Position numbers and translations under genes: made by a program. The notes beneath the pieces were generated by a model that saw only the letters and a program-made list of their open reading frames with translations, was not told the DNA's origin and made no database searches. A stretch of DNA of 64,000 bases. Origin: Margaritifera margaritifera. Its lineage: Eukaryota > Mollusca > Bivalvia > Unionida > Margaritiferidae. The stretch covers positions 1,949,001 to 2,013,000 of the forward strand of contig JAQPZY010001436.1 in assembly GCA_029931535.1 (NCBI GenBank). The letters are read 5' to 3'. Below, in pieces: positions 47,291 to 59,457 of the stretch; position 1 is the stretch's first letter, and every line of letters begins with the position of its first letter.

Positions 47291-47683
47291 TACATGAGAG
47301 CTTGAGTAAGGAAATTCATGGAAAACTGCCTGCAGTTATCCCTACATTTAATTCAGTTGCTGCATTAAGATTGACACAGCTACCGTGAATATTACTACCA
47401 TACCATCAAAACAATGTTGAAAATTTCCTTTGTTGTCTAAGTAACAGTTGATAATTGAAACAGTAGCAGAAGTTTGTGTGTTAATTTGAGTTTATCTGGG
47501 GTCACTTCTCCTTAATTCAATGAGGTTTCATGCAGAATATTTGAGAATTGAAAAATTTCAACTTAACCTACAGGTATAAACTTGCATCTAGCAGAGAGGG
47601 AATGTAAGATGTTTGCTAAGTGTTCTTCAAGAAAGTTATTTTACTTGTACAAAATACATTTATTTAATCATATTCATGTACAG

Positions 47684-47833
47684 GTTACTCGAGCATGCAA
47701 GCATGAGATCAGGAGAACATTACGTCAGCGTGCCAAAAATGTTGACCTGGAGCCAGAAATTGAGGAAAATTGCATGATTGAACTGGGCAAATTATGTTCA
47801 AATGGAACATCTACGCGGATCGAAAAGGGAGAA
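47684..47833 (+). CDS. GLG1: GLG1 coding exon 4 of 7 in the window
   Basis: Fifty in-phase codons read VTRACKHEIRRTLRQRAKNV and continue through a conserved acidic segment (LEPEIEENC) to EKGE. Cysteines lie in the GLG1 spacing (ACKHE, ENCMIEL, KLCSNG). An N-glycosylation sequon N-G-T is present, consistent with a lumenal domain. Acceptor atgtacag at 47683 and donor GAA|GTAAGT are canonical. The exon joins directly to exon 3 in phase 0; no missing exon is needed between them despite 20 kb of intron. Confidence 0.92.
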
Positions 47834-48059
47834 GTAAGTGTGCACTAGTTTAAATTCTTGTAGATTTTGTACCCAATGTTAAGGTCAGTGTTAACCTTTA
47901 TCACAATGCCATTGGTATGAGATTTTATAATTGCTTTCAGTGTACTTGTTTTACTTGTTGTCCTATTTTATCACATTTTGTGCTCGCCTTTGGTGTGCCA
48001 TTTCAAATGTTGTGTAAACATTTATTTTCAATCTGATGTGCATGTGAAATTAATGCCAT

Positions 48060-48278
48060 TTTCAGCATATTATAGGCCATATATGGCAGCCAGCATATTT
48101 GGTGGAGGAAGAACCCGGGAAGACCCCGGGAAGAACCACCGACCCAGAGGAAGCTACTGGAAAGCTTTCTCACATAGCCACATTGGCTGCGCCAAGACTT
48201 GAACCCATGCGGACAGAGGTGCAATGTAAGTGATCTTTCTATGCGCCTTAGACAGCTCTGCCACTTGGGGTCCCAGAT
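48060..48278 (-). mobile_element. tRNA-derived SINE, second family, inverted copy
   Basis: On the - strand the head reads ccccaagtggcagagctgtc with a B box gggttcaagtcttggc. The body has gtagcttcc, ggtggttcttcc, ttcttcctccaccaaatatg and ctggctgcc. It matches the + strand copy at 49199-49405. Confidence 0.78.
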
Positions 48279-48429
48279 AGAATAAGTATGTTCATGGTTG
48301 AATTTATGGGTAGTATTAGTGTTTGCTTTCGAGGGATTTGTCTTGAGTAAATGGGAATTAGATCTGGACCCAACCATTTGCACAAAATATACACAATATA
48401 TATACAAATTCTGAAAGAGGTCATTTTAG

Positions 48430-48600
48430 CACTGAAACTAAATGGAATGCAGAGAGAGTGAAGAATGAGTAGAATGCGGAGAGAATGAAGAATGAATACA
48501 AATGGAATGCAGTGAGAATGCAGAATGAATGCAAACAATTTGCAGAATGAACAAATGAATGATGAATGCATTCTTAAGAAAATGGAGCACAAATCCCAAA
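48430..48600. repeat. Short minisatellite of gaatgca/gaatgaa words
   Basis: Irregular 7-20-bp repeats of gaatgcag, gaatgaag and gagaatg. The three overlapping - strand frames rich in Ile/His/Ser are artefacts of it. Confidence 0.8.
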
Positions 48601-48869
48601 CCCAGATCCTGAATGATAAATAAAAACATCACGAAACATGATGGCATTTTATTCATGAATTTGAAAATTGATTATTTTCAGGCTGTCACTAAATTTTCAC
48701 ACTTGAAAGCCCTTTCTCATGATAATCTTGGATCAAGTTATTTACACTGACAGATAATTTTTCACCACTTACAGCCTGTGATATTGAAGTTGTTGAGGCA
48801 GGCATAAACAACCACCATTGATGTGATGACATCATAATTGGTGGTTGTATCTGACAAAAACAATACATA

Positions 48870-49600
48870 TTTTTATATGCCTGCCATAAGGCTGAGTGTT
48901 ATATGTTATGATATTTTTCATTGGTATGTCTATGTGTTCCCTATTTCATTTCCACATAATAACTAGAGTTTTCAACCATCTAGGGTTGAGGTAGCTTGCA
49001 TTTGGGGCAGGGAAGAACCCTATTGATTTTGCAGCTCAAAAGGTTAAAGGTCAAGTTCATTGAGGCTGAAAAAAGGAAAACTGTTTCCATACAATAACTT
49101 GTATACCAGATACCTTGACCAAGCATTGTAAATGGCTTATATTTGAGATAAGAAAAAAACATTGATTTTGGAATCCAAAGACCAAAGGGGGGGCCAAGGG
49201 GGCTGAGTGGTCTAAAGCACTCGCCTTTACAGATCACGTGAGTTCAAGTCTCAGCTCAACCAATATGGGTATATAAGAAAGCTTGTCAGTAGCTTCCCAT
49301 GGATTGGTGGTTTTTCCCAGGTTCTTCCTCCACCAAATATACTGGCCACCATGTGTAGCCTATCGTGTGCTAAAAAATGGCATTAAACATCACAAAACCC
49401 AACCAAACCAAAGATCAAAGGGCAGGCTCGCAGCGACTTTAAGAAGAAAAATGGTTTCTATGAGATATCTTTAGTTTTTTATAACCTACTTTAACCAGAC
49501 TTTGTGGATGGCTTATATTTGACACAAGGAAGACACCTATTCATTTTGGGGTTAAAGGTCAAGACCACTGGGACTGAAAGAATGAAAAATGATTTCCACA
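48870..49600. repeat. Tandem repeat element, about 125-bp units, copy 3, with SINE insertion
   Basis: The head tatatgcctgccataag matches 32094. Units with 'aaaggtcaagttcattgagg' and 'gtggatggcttatatttga' flank the SINE at 49199-49405. Confidence 0.68.
49199..49405 (+). mobile_element. tRNA-derived SINE, second family
   Basis: The head ggctgagtggtctaaagcac carries the A box and gagttcaagtctcagc the B box. The body is gtagcttcccatggattggt plus ttcttcctccaccaaatata and a tail cattaaacatcacaaaaccc. It is the opposite orientation relative to 48060-48278. Confidence 0.8.
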
Positions 49601-50345
49601 AAACCATTTAAGATTTTTATCATGTACTCTGACTATATTTTGTAGATGACCATGAAACTTGGTAAATATTATGGTCTTGACCTGAAGATGTGCATATTGA
49701 CAAATCAGTTAGCTGCCACCATTTTTGTTAGAGTTACTGCCTTTTTGTCTTGTTACAATGTATGACACAATCTCATTAGCATAACTAGTCCCATGGTTCT
49801 TGATGGATTGACATGAAACTTAGCAAAAATATTATTGTCATTACCTAAAGATGTGCATATTGACAAATCAGATGCCTCATGCAATTTTTGTTAGTTACTG
49901 CCTTTTTGCCTTGTAGCAGTGTATAACACAATCTCATTAGTGCAACTAGTCCTGCAGTTTTTGATGGATTATCATGAAACTTGGTAAATATTATGGTCAT
50001 GATCTGAAGATATGCGTATTGACAAATTCACTTTGCTGCCACAATTTTAGTTATTGCCCCTTTTGTCTTGTAGCTAAATGCTGTGTATGACATAATCTCA
50101 TTAACGTAACTAGTTCCGCAGTTTTTGATGGATTGCCATGAAATGTAAATATTATGGTCATCATTTGAAGATGCACAAATTGACAGAATCACTTTCCTCA
50201 TACAATGTATGTCAGAGTTATTGCCCTTTTTGTCTTGTGGCTGTGTGACCCAATCTTGCTAGCACAACCATCATGCAATTTTTGATGGATTGCCATTAAA
50301 CTTGGTAAATATTATGGTCATTACCTGAAGATCCAGTTAGGGGTG
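49600..50345. repeat. Tandem repeat, about 160-bp units
   Basis: The marker cttggtaaatattatggtc recurs near 49658, 49816, 49979, 50142 and 50299, with 'tttttgatggatt' and 'ccttttgtcttgtag' between. Confidence 0.82.
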
Positions 50346-50467
50346 CATTCATGTGAGCAAACTAGATTTTTTTCGAAAGAAGGTCTTGGGTCTGAGGATC
50401 CATAAAAAATTCCTGCTTGCAAGTTCTGCAGAACCCTGTTCAAAATTGTCTTTGACCTCCATTGCAG

Positions 50468-50617
50468 GAAATAGCTTGTTTACAGAGAAACTTCGACAAA
50501 TTGAGGGAAGACTGTCAGAAAGCTGTTGGTAACTTTACAGAAGATGAAGATGAAGATGTAGAATTGGACAACATCTTAATGCGTTCATGCACTCCAATGC
50601 TGAAAAAATTTTGTCAG
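50468..50617 (+). CDS. GLG1: GLG1 coding exon 5 of 7 in the window
   Basis: Fifty in-phase codons begin EIACLQRNFDKLREDCQKAV and end LKKFCQ. The order CLQ-x-N-F-x-K-L-x(3)-C closes one GLG1 repeat, and RSC-x(6)-KFC opens the next. There is a sequon NFT and a run of acidic residues (EDEDEDVE) not usually so long in the family. Acceptor attgcag at 50467 and donor CAG|GTAGGT are canonical, and both borders are phase 0. Confidence 0.92.
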
Positions 50618-50659
50618 GTAGGTTTACAAAGCCCCGCAAAGAAAAGAGAGAAAAACATG

Positions 50660-51592
50660 TAACACTAGGCATGTCTCTCTCTGTCTGTCTCTCTCTGTCT
50701 GTTCTCTCTATTCATCTGTCTGTTCATCTGTTTTGCTTTCACAAAATCATGTCTGCAGTGTTGTAGGTTTCATTTGATTTTGATGAATTTTGTTAAACAT
50801 TATGATCTACAGATGTACATGTCATTCAGTTTGAGCTGATGAATAATTTTTACTTATGCCCTTTGTGCCAGTACACTGTTGGCAAGGGCAGGCACCCTCT
50901 ATGGATATGCCTGTATAGTTCACATGAGATAAATCTGTAATAAGAAACACAATGGATCAAGTCAATCTTACATGTAAACAGGAACATGTTGATTATAAAC
51001 AAACAATTCAATTCTGTTTTTTTGAGAACTTTATCCTCTTTGTAGATTAATGACCAAAACGGATAGGTGAGGTATCTCAAATCTAGCATCAACAATAAAT
51101 AATAATTACTGACAAATAACAATATGCTCTCCCTAAAGTTGGATTATACCAGGTGTTTCTAATAATATTTACCTAAACACATTGCTGATTTATTTCCTTT
51201 GACCCGTAGTTCTTTTATAAAATGTACAACTAATGTCAAACTTAGATTAACAAGAGTTTTGCATACTCTTTAAAATGTATTATTTGGTTTCTTCTTCTGC
51301 TACAACAGGTTTGGTATGGTTTGCTCTTCATTCCAGCAAAACCATCTGTGTTTGAATTACACTAATTCTTGGATAGTCAAGATGGTTTATGAAAGGAAAA
51401 TCCACATGTTGATCACTTGTACCTATTATAAATGTCAGAAAGTGATGGCATTATGAGAAATGTTTCTTTGCATGACCAGATTCTACAATAGATCTAATTT
51501 CATAATGTTGTCATCTGCAGTTATTTGCAGTTCTGGTGGTGATATGTATGCATACTTAACATTTGTAATTTTTTCTTTGCCAAATATTTTTT
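50660..51592. other. Unassigned intron sequence after GLG1 exon 5
   Basis: A short tctctgtctgtc simple repeat at 50673-50730; otherwise nothing recognised. Confidence 0.5.
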
Positions 51593-53200
51593 TAGCTCTG
51601 CTAGTCGTGGACCAGAAGAGCTCATGTAGTCCATCCATCGTCCTTTGTCCATTAGCACAAGTTTGTTATCACTAATTCTCCTAAACTACTGAGAGGATTG
51701 CCATGAAACTTGTAAACAGATTCATTGCAAGGTCTAGTTGGTCCAAATAAAAATGGTGCCCCATAGACATCCAGTATAGACACGATGTCAGCCATCTTGA
51801 AAATCTTGTTATCACTACCACTTCTGAACAGATAGTCATATCAACATGGGGTTTTCACTGAAAAACTTCTTATGAGGTCTTGTTAGTCCAAATTGAAAAT
51901 GGTGCTGATCTGGCACCTACTATGGCCACAATGGCACAAATCTTGAAAATCTTGTTATTGTTGCTTCAATATGGAGTACCACTGTAAGACTTAATATGAT
52001 GTCTGGTTGGTCCTAATCGAAAATGGTGTCAACCTGACATCCAATATGGCTGACGTGGCATGAATCTTGAAAATCTTTTCATCACTGCTTCTGTTGAATG
52101 TCTGGTTGGTATCTGCATTGGTTTTTCACTAAAAGACATTATGCCTGCTTTAAACTAAATAAAAATGGTGCTGATCTTCCAACATTGCTGCCAAATTTTG
52201 TTTTTGCTAATTCCCTAAAATGGATGGCCATAGCTATGGAGGATTTTAACCAAAAGACTTATTATGTCTGGTTGGTCCTAAATGAAAATGATACTGATCT
52301 GACATACAATATGCCTAGCATGGTAGTCATCTTGAAAATGATGTTATGTCTATTTTTCCAAAATGGATGTGCAGAGTGACATTATGTTTTCACTAAAAGA
52401 CTTCTTATGATAACTACTTGGGTCGAAAAGAAAATTGTGCCGGTCAGACCTTCAGTATGGCCACGATGGTAGCTATCTTGAAAGTCCAGTTATGGCTACA
52501 CCTAACAAACATATGGTCATATTGACATAGGGTCTTCACTGAAAGACTTCTTTTAATATCTGGTTTGTTCTGAATGAGAATAGTGCTGATTAGACCTCCA
52601 ATTTGAAAGCCATGGTGGCCACCTTGAAAATCTTGTTATCACTTGACCATTTAAGTGCTGGTCATATTGACAAGTGGTTTTATCTAAAACACTTCTCACT
52701 AGATGTGGTTGGTCCTAAATTAAATTGTAACAGCTACTTATCCAGAACAGATGACCTTACCAACTTTTAAAACAACAAAAAAAAACTTCTTTTTTGCAGT
52801 GTTTTGTTGTTCTTGTATTAAAATGATGCTGATATGGCTTCTAAAATTGCTGCCTTGATGTCCATTCTGAAAAACCTTATATAGCTACTTCTCCTATACA
52901 GATGGTAATATTAATATGGACTTTTCACTATAGTAATATGTAGCTAGTTTTTGAAGCAAATGATGCTCATCTGACCTCCAACATTGCCATATTGAAAATC
53001 TTGCCATCATTATTTCTTTTGCATCAATGGTGGCATTGACATTGGGTTTTCACCATAACACTTCTTGCAACGTTTAATGGGTTCTGAATAAAAATGGTGC
53101 AGATCTGACCACCAACATATCTTCACTTTTGTGAAGGTCTTTTGAAAATTGGACCTAATTGACCTTCTGGTCAATTCAGAGGTCATTGTTTGCATTTTTG
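51593..53200. repeat. Head-tandem-tail repeat element, copy 2
   Basis: The head agctctgctagtcgtggacc is followed by the same 'gtccattagcacaagtttgt' as copy 1. Then come about nine degenerate units (markers near 51865, 51989, 52133, 52254, 52399, 52544, 52690 and 53055). The tail is too decayed to place. Confidence 0.75.
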
Positions 53201-53814
53201 TACAACACTAAGCCTATGAACACTGTGACAAGTGGATTTTGACTAGATTTTGTATTTAGTTGCATTCCAGTGAACAAATCAATAGTCAGCACTCTGATAT
53301 TGATTTTAAGGTCAATGGTCTTGACCAAGGGTTTTAGCTTTACTGGCATGCAAGTATGATAACGAAAACTTGTATGAATATATTTTTATCATTTAATTCA
53401 ATTCATGGATATATCTAGAGAATACCTTGAATGATACCACTGCGATAACTCTCTTCTTTCTCCCAAATATATTACTTGTGGATTTAACCAAACTTAGCAT
53501 ATGGTTATGTCTTGACATTGTCCAAAACAAGTTCAACTCCCAAAGCCATGACAAAGAAATTTGTACTGCAGTTAAATGTATCTTGTGAACATGTTAACTC
53601 AAACACAAGAAAATAGTTTTGTTACCAAATTTGGTACGTTGGAGTTTCTCATGAATATTGAAGATAGATTCAATACTGAGCACTGAAAAAGAAGTGGACT
53701 TATTTTGGATTCCTGTAAATTGTGTTTGACCAGTAGAGCATCAGGCCTCTCAATATACTCTTGTTAAAAATATGTTGACCCATATCAGGTGTTAGGTGTA
53801 CATAATGAAATCCT

Positions 53815-54497
53815 TCATTGTTATTAATAAAACTCATCATCTTAAGTACTACACAAGGTTAAACAGTGTCTACCATGCATGAAACTCATCATGTTAAGTA
53901 CTACACAAGGTCAAGCAATGTCTACCATGCATGAAACTCATCATGTTAAGTACTACACATGGTTAAGCAGTGTCTACCATGCATGAAACTCATCATCTTA
54001 AGTAATACACAAGGTTAAGCAGTGTCTACCATGCATGAAACTCATCACCTTAAGTACTACACAAGGTTAAGCAGTGTCTACCATGCATGAAACTCATCAC
54101 CTTATGTAATACACAAGGTTAAGCAGTGTCTACCATGCATGAAACTCATCACCTTATGTACTACACAAGGTTAAGCAGTGTCTACCATGCATGAAACTCA
54201 TCATCTTAAGTAATACACAAGGTTAAGCAGTGTCTACCATGCATGAAACTCATCACCTTATATACTTCACAAGGTTAAGCAGTGTCTACCATGCATGAAA
54301 CTCATGATCTTAAGTACTTCACAAGGTTAAGCAGTGTCTACCATGCATGAAACTCATCATCTTAAGTACTACACAAGGTTAAGCAGTGTCTACCATGCAT
54401 GAAACTCATCATCTTAAGTACTACACAAGGTTAAGCAGTGTCTACCATGCATGAAACTCATCATCTTAAGTACTACACAAGGTCAAGCAGTGTCTAC
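53815..54497. repeat. 52-bp satellite array, main portion
   Basis: About 13 units of 52 bp (atgaaactcatcatcttaag, tactacacaaggttaagcag, tgtctaccatgc), highly alike, with no spacers. The array resumes at 55233. Confidence 0.95.
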
Positions 54498-55232
54498 TGT
54501 TACGACTCTATGGTCTAAGAAAAATGTAACAGAAATCAAGTGAAACCAACAAATCAAGTAAAAATCAACAAGCAATTTATTACTAGATAATTAAAATGAA
54601 AAATCAAAAAAAGTCACTTACAGTAATGTGTTTTGAAATCCTAATAATCCAATAAGAATGATTGTTCTAATCACAAGTCCTAAATATAGAATGTGTCCTT
54701 GAATGTTATTATGTGCCAATGGTCTCCAAAGTCCTGATGTACTAGAAATCTTGATGTGCTGAAGTCAAAATGAAGTATTCCAAAATCTCTGAATAAGTTC
54801 ACATAAATTCCAAAATTGTCAATTAAAAATCCAAAATCCAAAAGTTTATGAGCACTGTTATAATCCAATGAATATTTAAAATAATTCCTCTCTTAGAATT
54901 TGGAATGAATTTTCACAACTGTAATAGCTCTTTACAAGACTGATGGTAATGTCAAAACTGAATAAATGTCCACCAAACATGGTATATATATAGATTGGTC
55001 ACATGACAGAATGTTCTAGAATATGAGTCATCTTAATGGAATTCTAACTGTAAACAAAATTCAACCTTGACCTTCAAATTGAGAAAACATATTGATCAAA
55101 ACAACCTAATTCAAGGACACTAGTTAAACATGTTTTTCCTGATAACATTAAGATTTAAGCAAATATTAAAGTGAAGAAACATTTATAATTTCCTAAAATA
55201 TTTATAATATTATATAAACATCATACATAACA
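54498..55232. mobile_element. 735-bp LTR-like insertion (solo LTR candidate)
   Basis: It begins TGTTA and ends TAACA. It is flanked by a 4-bp duplication CTAC (54494-54497 and 55233-55236) created in the satellite word gtgtctaccatg. TG...CA ends with a short duplication fit a solo long terminal repeat. There is no coding sequence; a TATA-like tatatatatag lies at 54984. A DNA element with TGTTA ends cannot be excluded. Confidence 0.72.
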
Positions 55233-55345
55233 CTACCATGCATGAAACTCACCATCTTAAGTACTACACAAGGTTAAGCAGTGTCTACCATGCATGAAAT
55301 TCATCATCTTAAGTACTACACAACCTTAACCAGTGTCTACCATGC
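55233..55345. repeat. 52-bp satellite array, remainder
   Basis: Just over two more units continue the array after the insertion. Confidence 0.93.
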
Positions 55346-57013
55346 CAAGACTTACAACAGTGTCTGTAAGATAAATGTTTTTTTTTTGTTGTAAAATGTA
55401 TTAAAGATATACAGGAAATAAATTTTAATGAAGTAAAAAATGTGCCTCATGGAGATGTAGTGGGGGAGGCAGAGGGTTAAGGTGGATATAGAGTTACTTC
55501 CTTTTTCCAATTTTCCCATGCTATTTAGTTAGGTCCACTTGTTCTGTAGCTAGTAGATACTGTCTAGGATTTACTTTTCAAATGCCGATTGTCAAGCAGT
55601 AATGGAGTTTAATAACATACCTTAACTTAAACTGTCTTTTCCCCCATAGACAGTATTTGAAATGTCTTTTGCTTTATTGGTTTTTTTATGCCCTGTTTAT
55701 TTTCACATATTATTAAACGTGATTAACATTAGTTACAAAACCATTAAAGTATGGGGAGGGAGGAAATGGTCCCTTTGATTTTCTTTATAGCTGAAGTATT
55801 TTGTTATGTTGCCTCCTAAGGCCAGACATTTTACCGGATAATATTGGAGATACAGTGGATCAGAACATAGGAAAAATAAGTTCTTTTTGAAATTATTTTT
55901 TGCAGTGACAGTCCTCCTGGTTGCAAGTAAAATGGTCACATTTATTATTAAAAATTGGTGTGTGCAAGCAAAAATTGTCAACTGTTGGCCATCTGGCAAC
56001 CTTAAAAATCCTAATACAGCAACTAGAATCAACACTTTCTAATTAAAGTATATACCATGTTTTGCTTTAACGATGTTTAGCACATGCCTTTTAATTGACA
56101 GCATAATCCCTTTTCAGTTGTCAATGTGTCTGTTCCTACATTAAGCTTATATGTGATCAGTCTAATACATGACTTGTGCAGTTAACCTAAACTGATGGTA
56201 TGGATCTTGAAAATGCAGACATGGAAACAAATACAAAAAAATTATTTATCAGTAAATGCAGATATGGCTAGGGCTTTATTAATATAAACTGTCAGCAGAA
56301 GAAATAAAGGTAAAAGCTCTTATCAGTGAATTTGAGGTCAGTCAACAATTTGAGAGATGGTTTAGAGAACTCCAGATGGTGAATTTCATTGGCTGGCCTG
56401 AGGTAGTAGCAGATGAAATCTGTTGACAGTTTTTTCTGACAGGTCTAGCTATATTATTTAAAAAAAATAACCTAATGCTATTATAGCTCATCTCTATGAA
56501 TGGGAGGAAAGCTATTGTACTGTCCCCAGGGGTCCACAAATAAAAGCATATACATATGAACAGCCTCACTGTATCAATTCTTCTGTCTTCCTAGGTCCTA
56601 GGCAACAGTTTGGAGCAGGTTTCATTACAATTACCTCATGGGAGGAGGCCAAGGGAGCTAACTTTGTATTTGTAACTGGTTTTTGAATTTGTACATTCTT
56701 GGTTGAGATTTTACATTAAGCTCATGACCACATAGGTTTTTTTTACATGCCTTGTACATACTAATCCACTTAGAATAATGAAACATGGTCAGGGAATGCA
56801 TCTTGAGGAGCACTATACCTTCATTTCAACAGTAGGGAAAAAAGGTCTGTTAGTTATGTGGTGTGCTGTGTAAAGGAGGGGTTGAAAATTTATAACAAAA
56901 TCTCAGCCCCTCCCCCTTTTTGGAGAGGAGATTGTAGATTCCTTATCTGAACATTTATGTATTGTTTTATAACTAAAATGACAGGACATGACTATTCTGT
57001 ATGTGTGTTGCAG
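55346..57013. other. Unassigned intron sequence before GLG1 exon 6
   Basis: AT-rich; frames at 55733-56035 and 56342-56569 (- strand) show no domain. Nothing else recognised. Confidence 0.5.
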
Positions 57014-57124
57014 TCTGAGAGAAGAGACACAGATGCTTCGGATGTGATGGGCTGCCTGATAGAGCATAAGCATGATGCAGAAATGGATGTTAAATGTGCT
57101 GCTGGCATAGAACACCACCAACTG
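57014..57124 (+). CDS. GLG1: GLG1 coding exon 6 of 7 in the window
   Basis: Thirty-seven in-phase codons include VMGCLIEHKHDAEMDVKC, the CLIEHK motif characteristic of GLG1 proteins, and end AGIEHHQL. Acceptor tgttgcag at 57013 and donor CTG|GTATGT are canonical. The first residues (SERRDTDAS) form the polar linker before the repeat and are probably variable between species. Both borders are phase 0. Confidence 0.92.
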
Positions 57125-58346
57125 GTATGTTTGATCATTCATTAGCATGGCAGTATTCTGTAGAAGATATAAATTGGAATGTTGAGTGACCATTGATTGA
57201 GCAAGTTCCAATGTTTCAAATCAAATAAGCTTTTTGGGTCTGGTAACAGTAGTTCTTTAGGAGAAGAAACTGAAGAAAAATTGTAATTGTTTGCACTATT
57301 AATGAAAAGTTTTTAGTTTTTGGAAGGCAGAAGTCTTTGGAATTTTTAAATACTTTTTATCACATGACTGCTATGTTATTTTGGATATTTGTTTGACATA
57401 AAAACATGTGATAACAGCCCATGCATTACAAATGGTGTCATGCTGTGAAATAAAGCAAAAGTGTAATGTTCAAGGGATTTGAATGTATTTCACTGTCATT
57501 TTACTACACTATACTGTAGTTTTATTTAAATAAAATCATTCAATTTTGCCATGTGATAAATAAAATCATATTCATTTCTAATGAAGTTTATGAAAGTCAA
57601 TGTATAATTTCAAAAGTTTGCTTGCCAAGGCTCGCAAAATCATTTTATAAATTTCACTTTAAAGGACCACATATGTAAGATCCTATTTATTTTATATCTT
57701 ATTTTTGTGGGTATTTTCCAATGAGACTCAAGTATTTTTTAATTCCAAATAAAGTCAGTCATGGTTCTATTGTCTAGTCTGGTTGTATTCGCCAGAAATA
57801 AGGCAGATGTCAGAAGGTCCATGCAGAAAGATCAGGGTCAGTGCAACTGACTGACGAACTACATATAAACAGGAAAACACCAATTTAATAACATTTTTAT
57901 GATGCAACTTGTATAATGTTTCAATACTAATATCACTACTGAAAGTAACTACTGAATTGATGAATATTATCAGCGGTGTAATATACTGAGAAAAACCCAT
58001 ACCTTGCCACAGCAAAACAGGCTTCATACAAAAATCAATGTCTTATACATTGCCTCTGGAGCTCTGTCTACTTTCATGGTAAGAATAAAATCTCCACTTC
58101 TGCTGCTAAAAATTTACTTGTCTGCCTTTTTTCCATATATTTTCAGGTGAAAAAACATGTTTATTCCTAGACTGGACAAGAAAAATAATTACATGTATTT
58201 TGGCTTGAAAGAAACCCCCCCCCCCCCCCCACACACTAAATTGGTGCAAATATGTACATTCATTTAAAACAGTATAGCATTTCTTAATAAAGAATATGGT
58301 ATATATTGCAAATTTAAAAATTTGCCACATAGATATTTTTATGTAG
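57125..58346. other. Unassigned intron sequence after GLG1 exon 6
   Basis: This contains a C run at 58216-58230. The frames at 57767-58402 (- strand) have no recognisable domain. Confidence 0.5.
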
Positions 58347-59060
58347 ATAAAAGCAATATATAAAGACCAGAAGAGCTTGTGTGATGGCCTGTTGTCCATC
58401 ATTCATCTGTCCATTAGCACAGGTTATCACAACTTCTAAACTGTTTGGAGGATTGCCATGAAACTTTACACACATATTTATCCCAAAGTCTAGTTGGTCC
58501 TGAATAAAAATGGTGCTGCTCAGACATCCAGTATGGTTGCCTCATTGGCAAGCTTGAAAATCTTGTTTTCACTGCTGCTTTTGAAGGAATGTTCATATCA
58601 ACGTGTGTTTTGACTAAAAGACTTCTTATAATGTCTCATTGATCCTAAATGAAAATGGTGCTGATCTGAGTTCCAATATGGGCACCATGCTAGTCATCTT
58701 GAAAATCTTGTCACTACTCTTTCTGAATGGAAAGCTTATCGACATGGGTTTTTCACCAAAAGACTTCTTATGAAGTCTAGTTGGTCCTACATGAAAATGA
58801 TGCCAATCTGATCACCAATATGGCCACCATGGCAGCCATCTCAAAAATCTTGTTATCGCTATTTCTTATGAATGGGATGGTTATATCGACATGGGTTTTT
58901 CACCAACAGTCATCTTATGCTATCTAGTTGGTCCTAAATAAAAATGGGGCCGATCTTACATCTAATATGGCCACCATAGAAAATCATATTGCTTAAGAAT
59001 ATCAGACATGGTTTCAACACTCGGCAGTTATAAGGAAGAAATGGTCTTGAATTCTTGGAA
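58347..59060. repeat. Head-tandem-tail repeat element, copy 3 (short)
   Basis: The head agaccagaagagcttgtg is followed by gtccattagcacaggtt and about four 145-bp units (markers near 58617, 58760 and 58906). The tail at 58988-59050 (aatatcagacatggtttcaa, ggaagaaatggtctt) matches copy 1. Confidence 0.8.
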
Positions 59061-59368
59061 ATTGTATATGGCATGTTGAGTGTCAGTCACTTTGAGGTAC
59101 TCTTGTTTCTTCAATAAAACTGATAGTTAGTATCTTTCATGCTATTAAATAAAGTTGCATGCCTTGTAGATTTGAATGCTCAAACCTCATGACATTTCTT
59201 TACATGAGGTCATGATGTAATTTGTGACATCATTAGGTGATAAAACAATTATGTTGTATAAAAAAAATATGAGACACATCTATGAAGCACCGTATAAGTA
59301 ATAAAGTATGTTTACTGTGTTTTGTTTTCTGAACCATTGCAGCTAATATGCATTTACTGTTATTTCAG

Positions 59369-59457
59369 ATAACTATAAAAGATTACAGATTTAGTCATAA
59401 GTTCAAGGAGGCTTGCAAGGAGTCTGTTATAAAGTATTGCAACGGTTTAACTGACAA
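59369..59457 (+). CDS. GLG1: GLG1 coding exon 7 of 7 in the window
   Basis: The exon reads ITIKDYRFSHKFKEACKESV and ends NGLTDK with the last codon split after two bases (donor AA|GTAAGT). DYRFSxKFKEAC-x(7)-C is the well conserved start of a GLG1 repeat. The acceptor is tatttcag at 59368. A further exon beginning with one base of a Lys codon must lie downstream; I did not find it before 64000, where the intron is filled by DIRS-like pieces E and F. Confidence 0.92.

Noticed and set aside
48248..48656. Hydrophobic frames on the - strand rich in Ile, His, Ser and Phe
   Set aside because: Produced by the gaatgca/gaatgaa minisatellite; three overlapping frames look alike, which is typical of simple repeats.
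43165..49405. tRNA genes suggested by A- and B-box sequences
   Set aside because: Each is joined to a SINE body and the stems of a cloverleaf do not pair properly.
53815..55345. CRISPR-like regular array
   Set aside because: The 52-bp units are contiguous with no unique spacers, and the context is a eukaryotic intron; it is a satellite.
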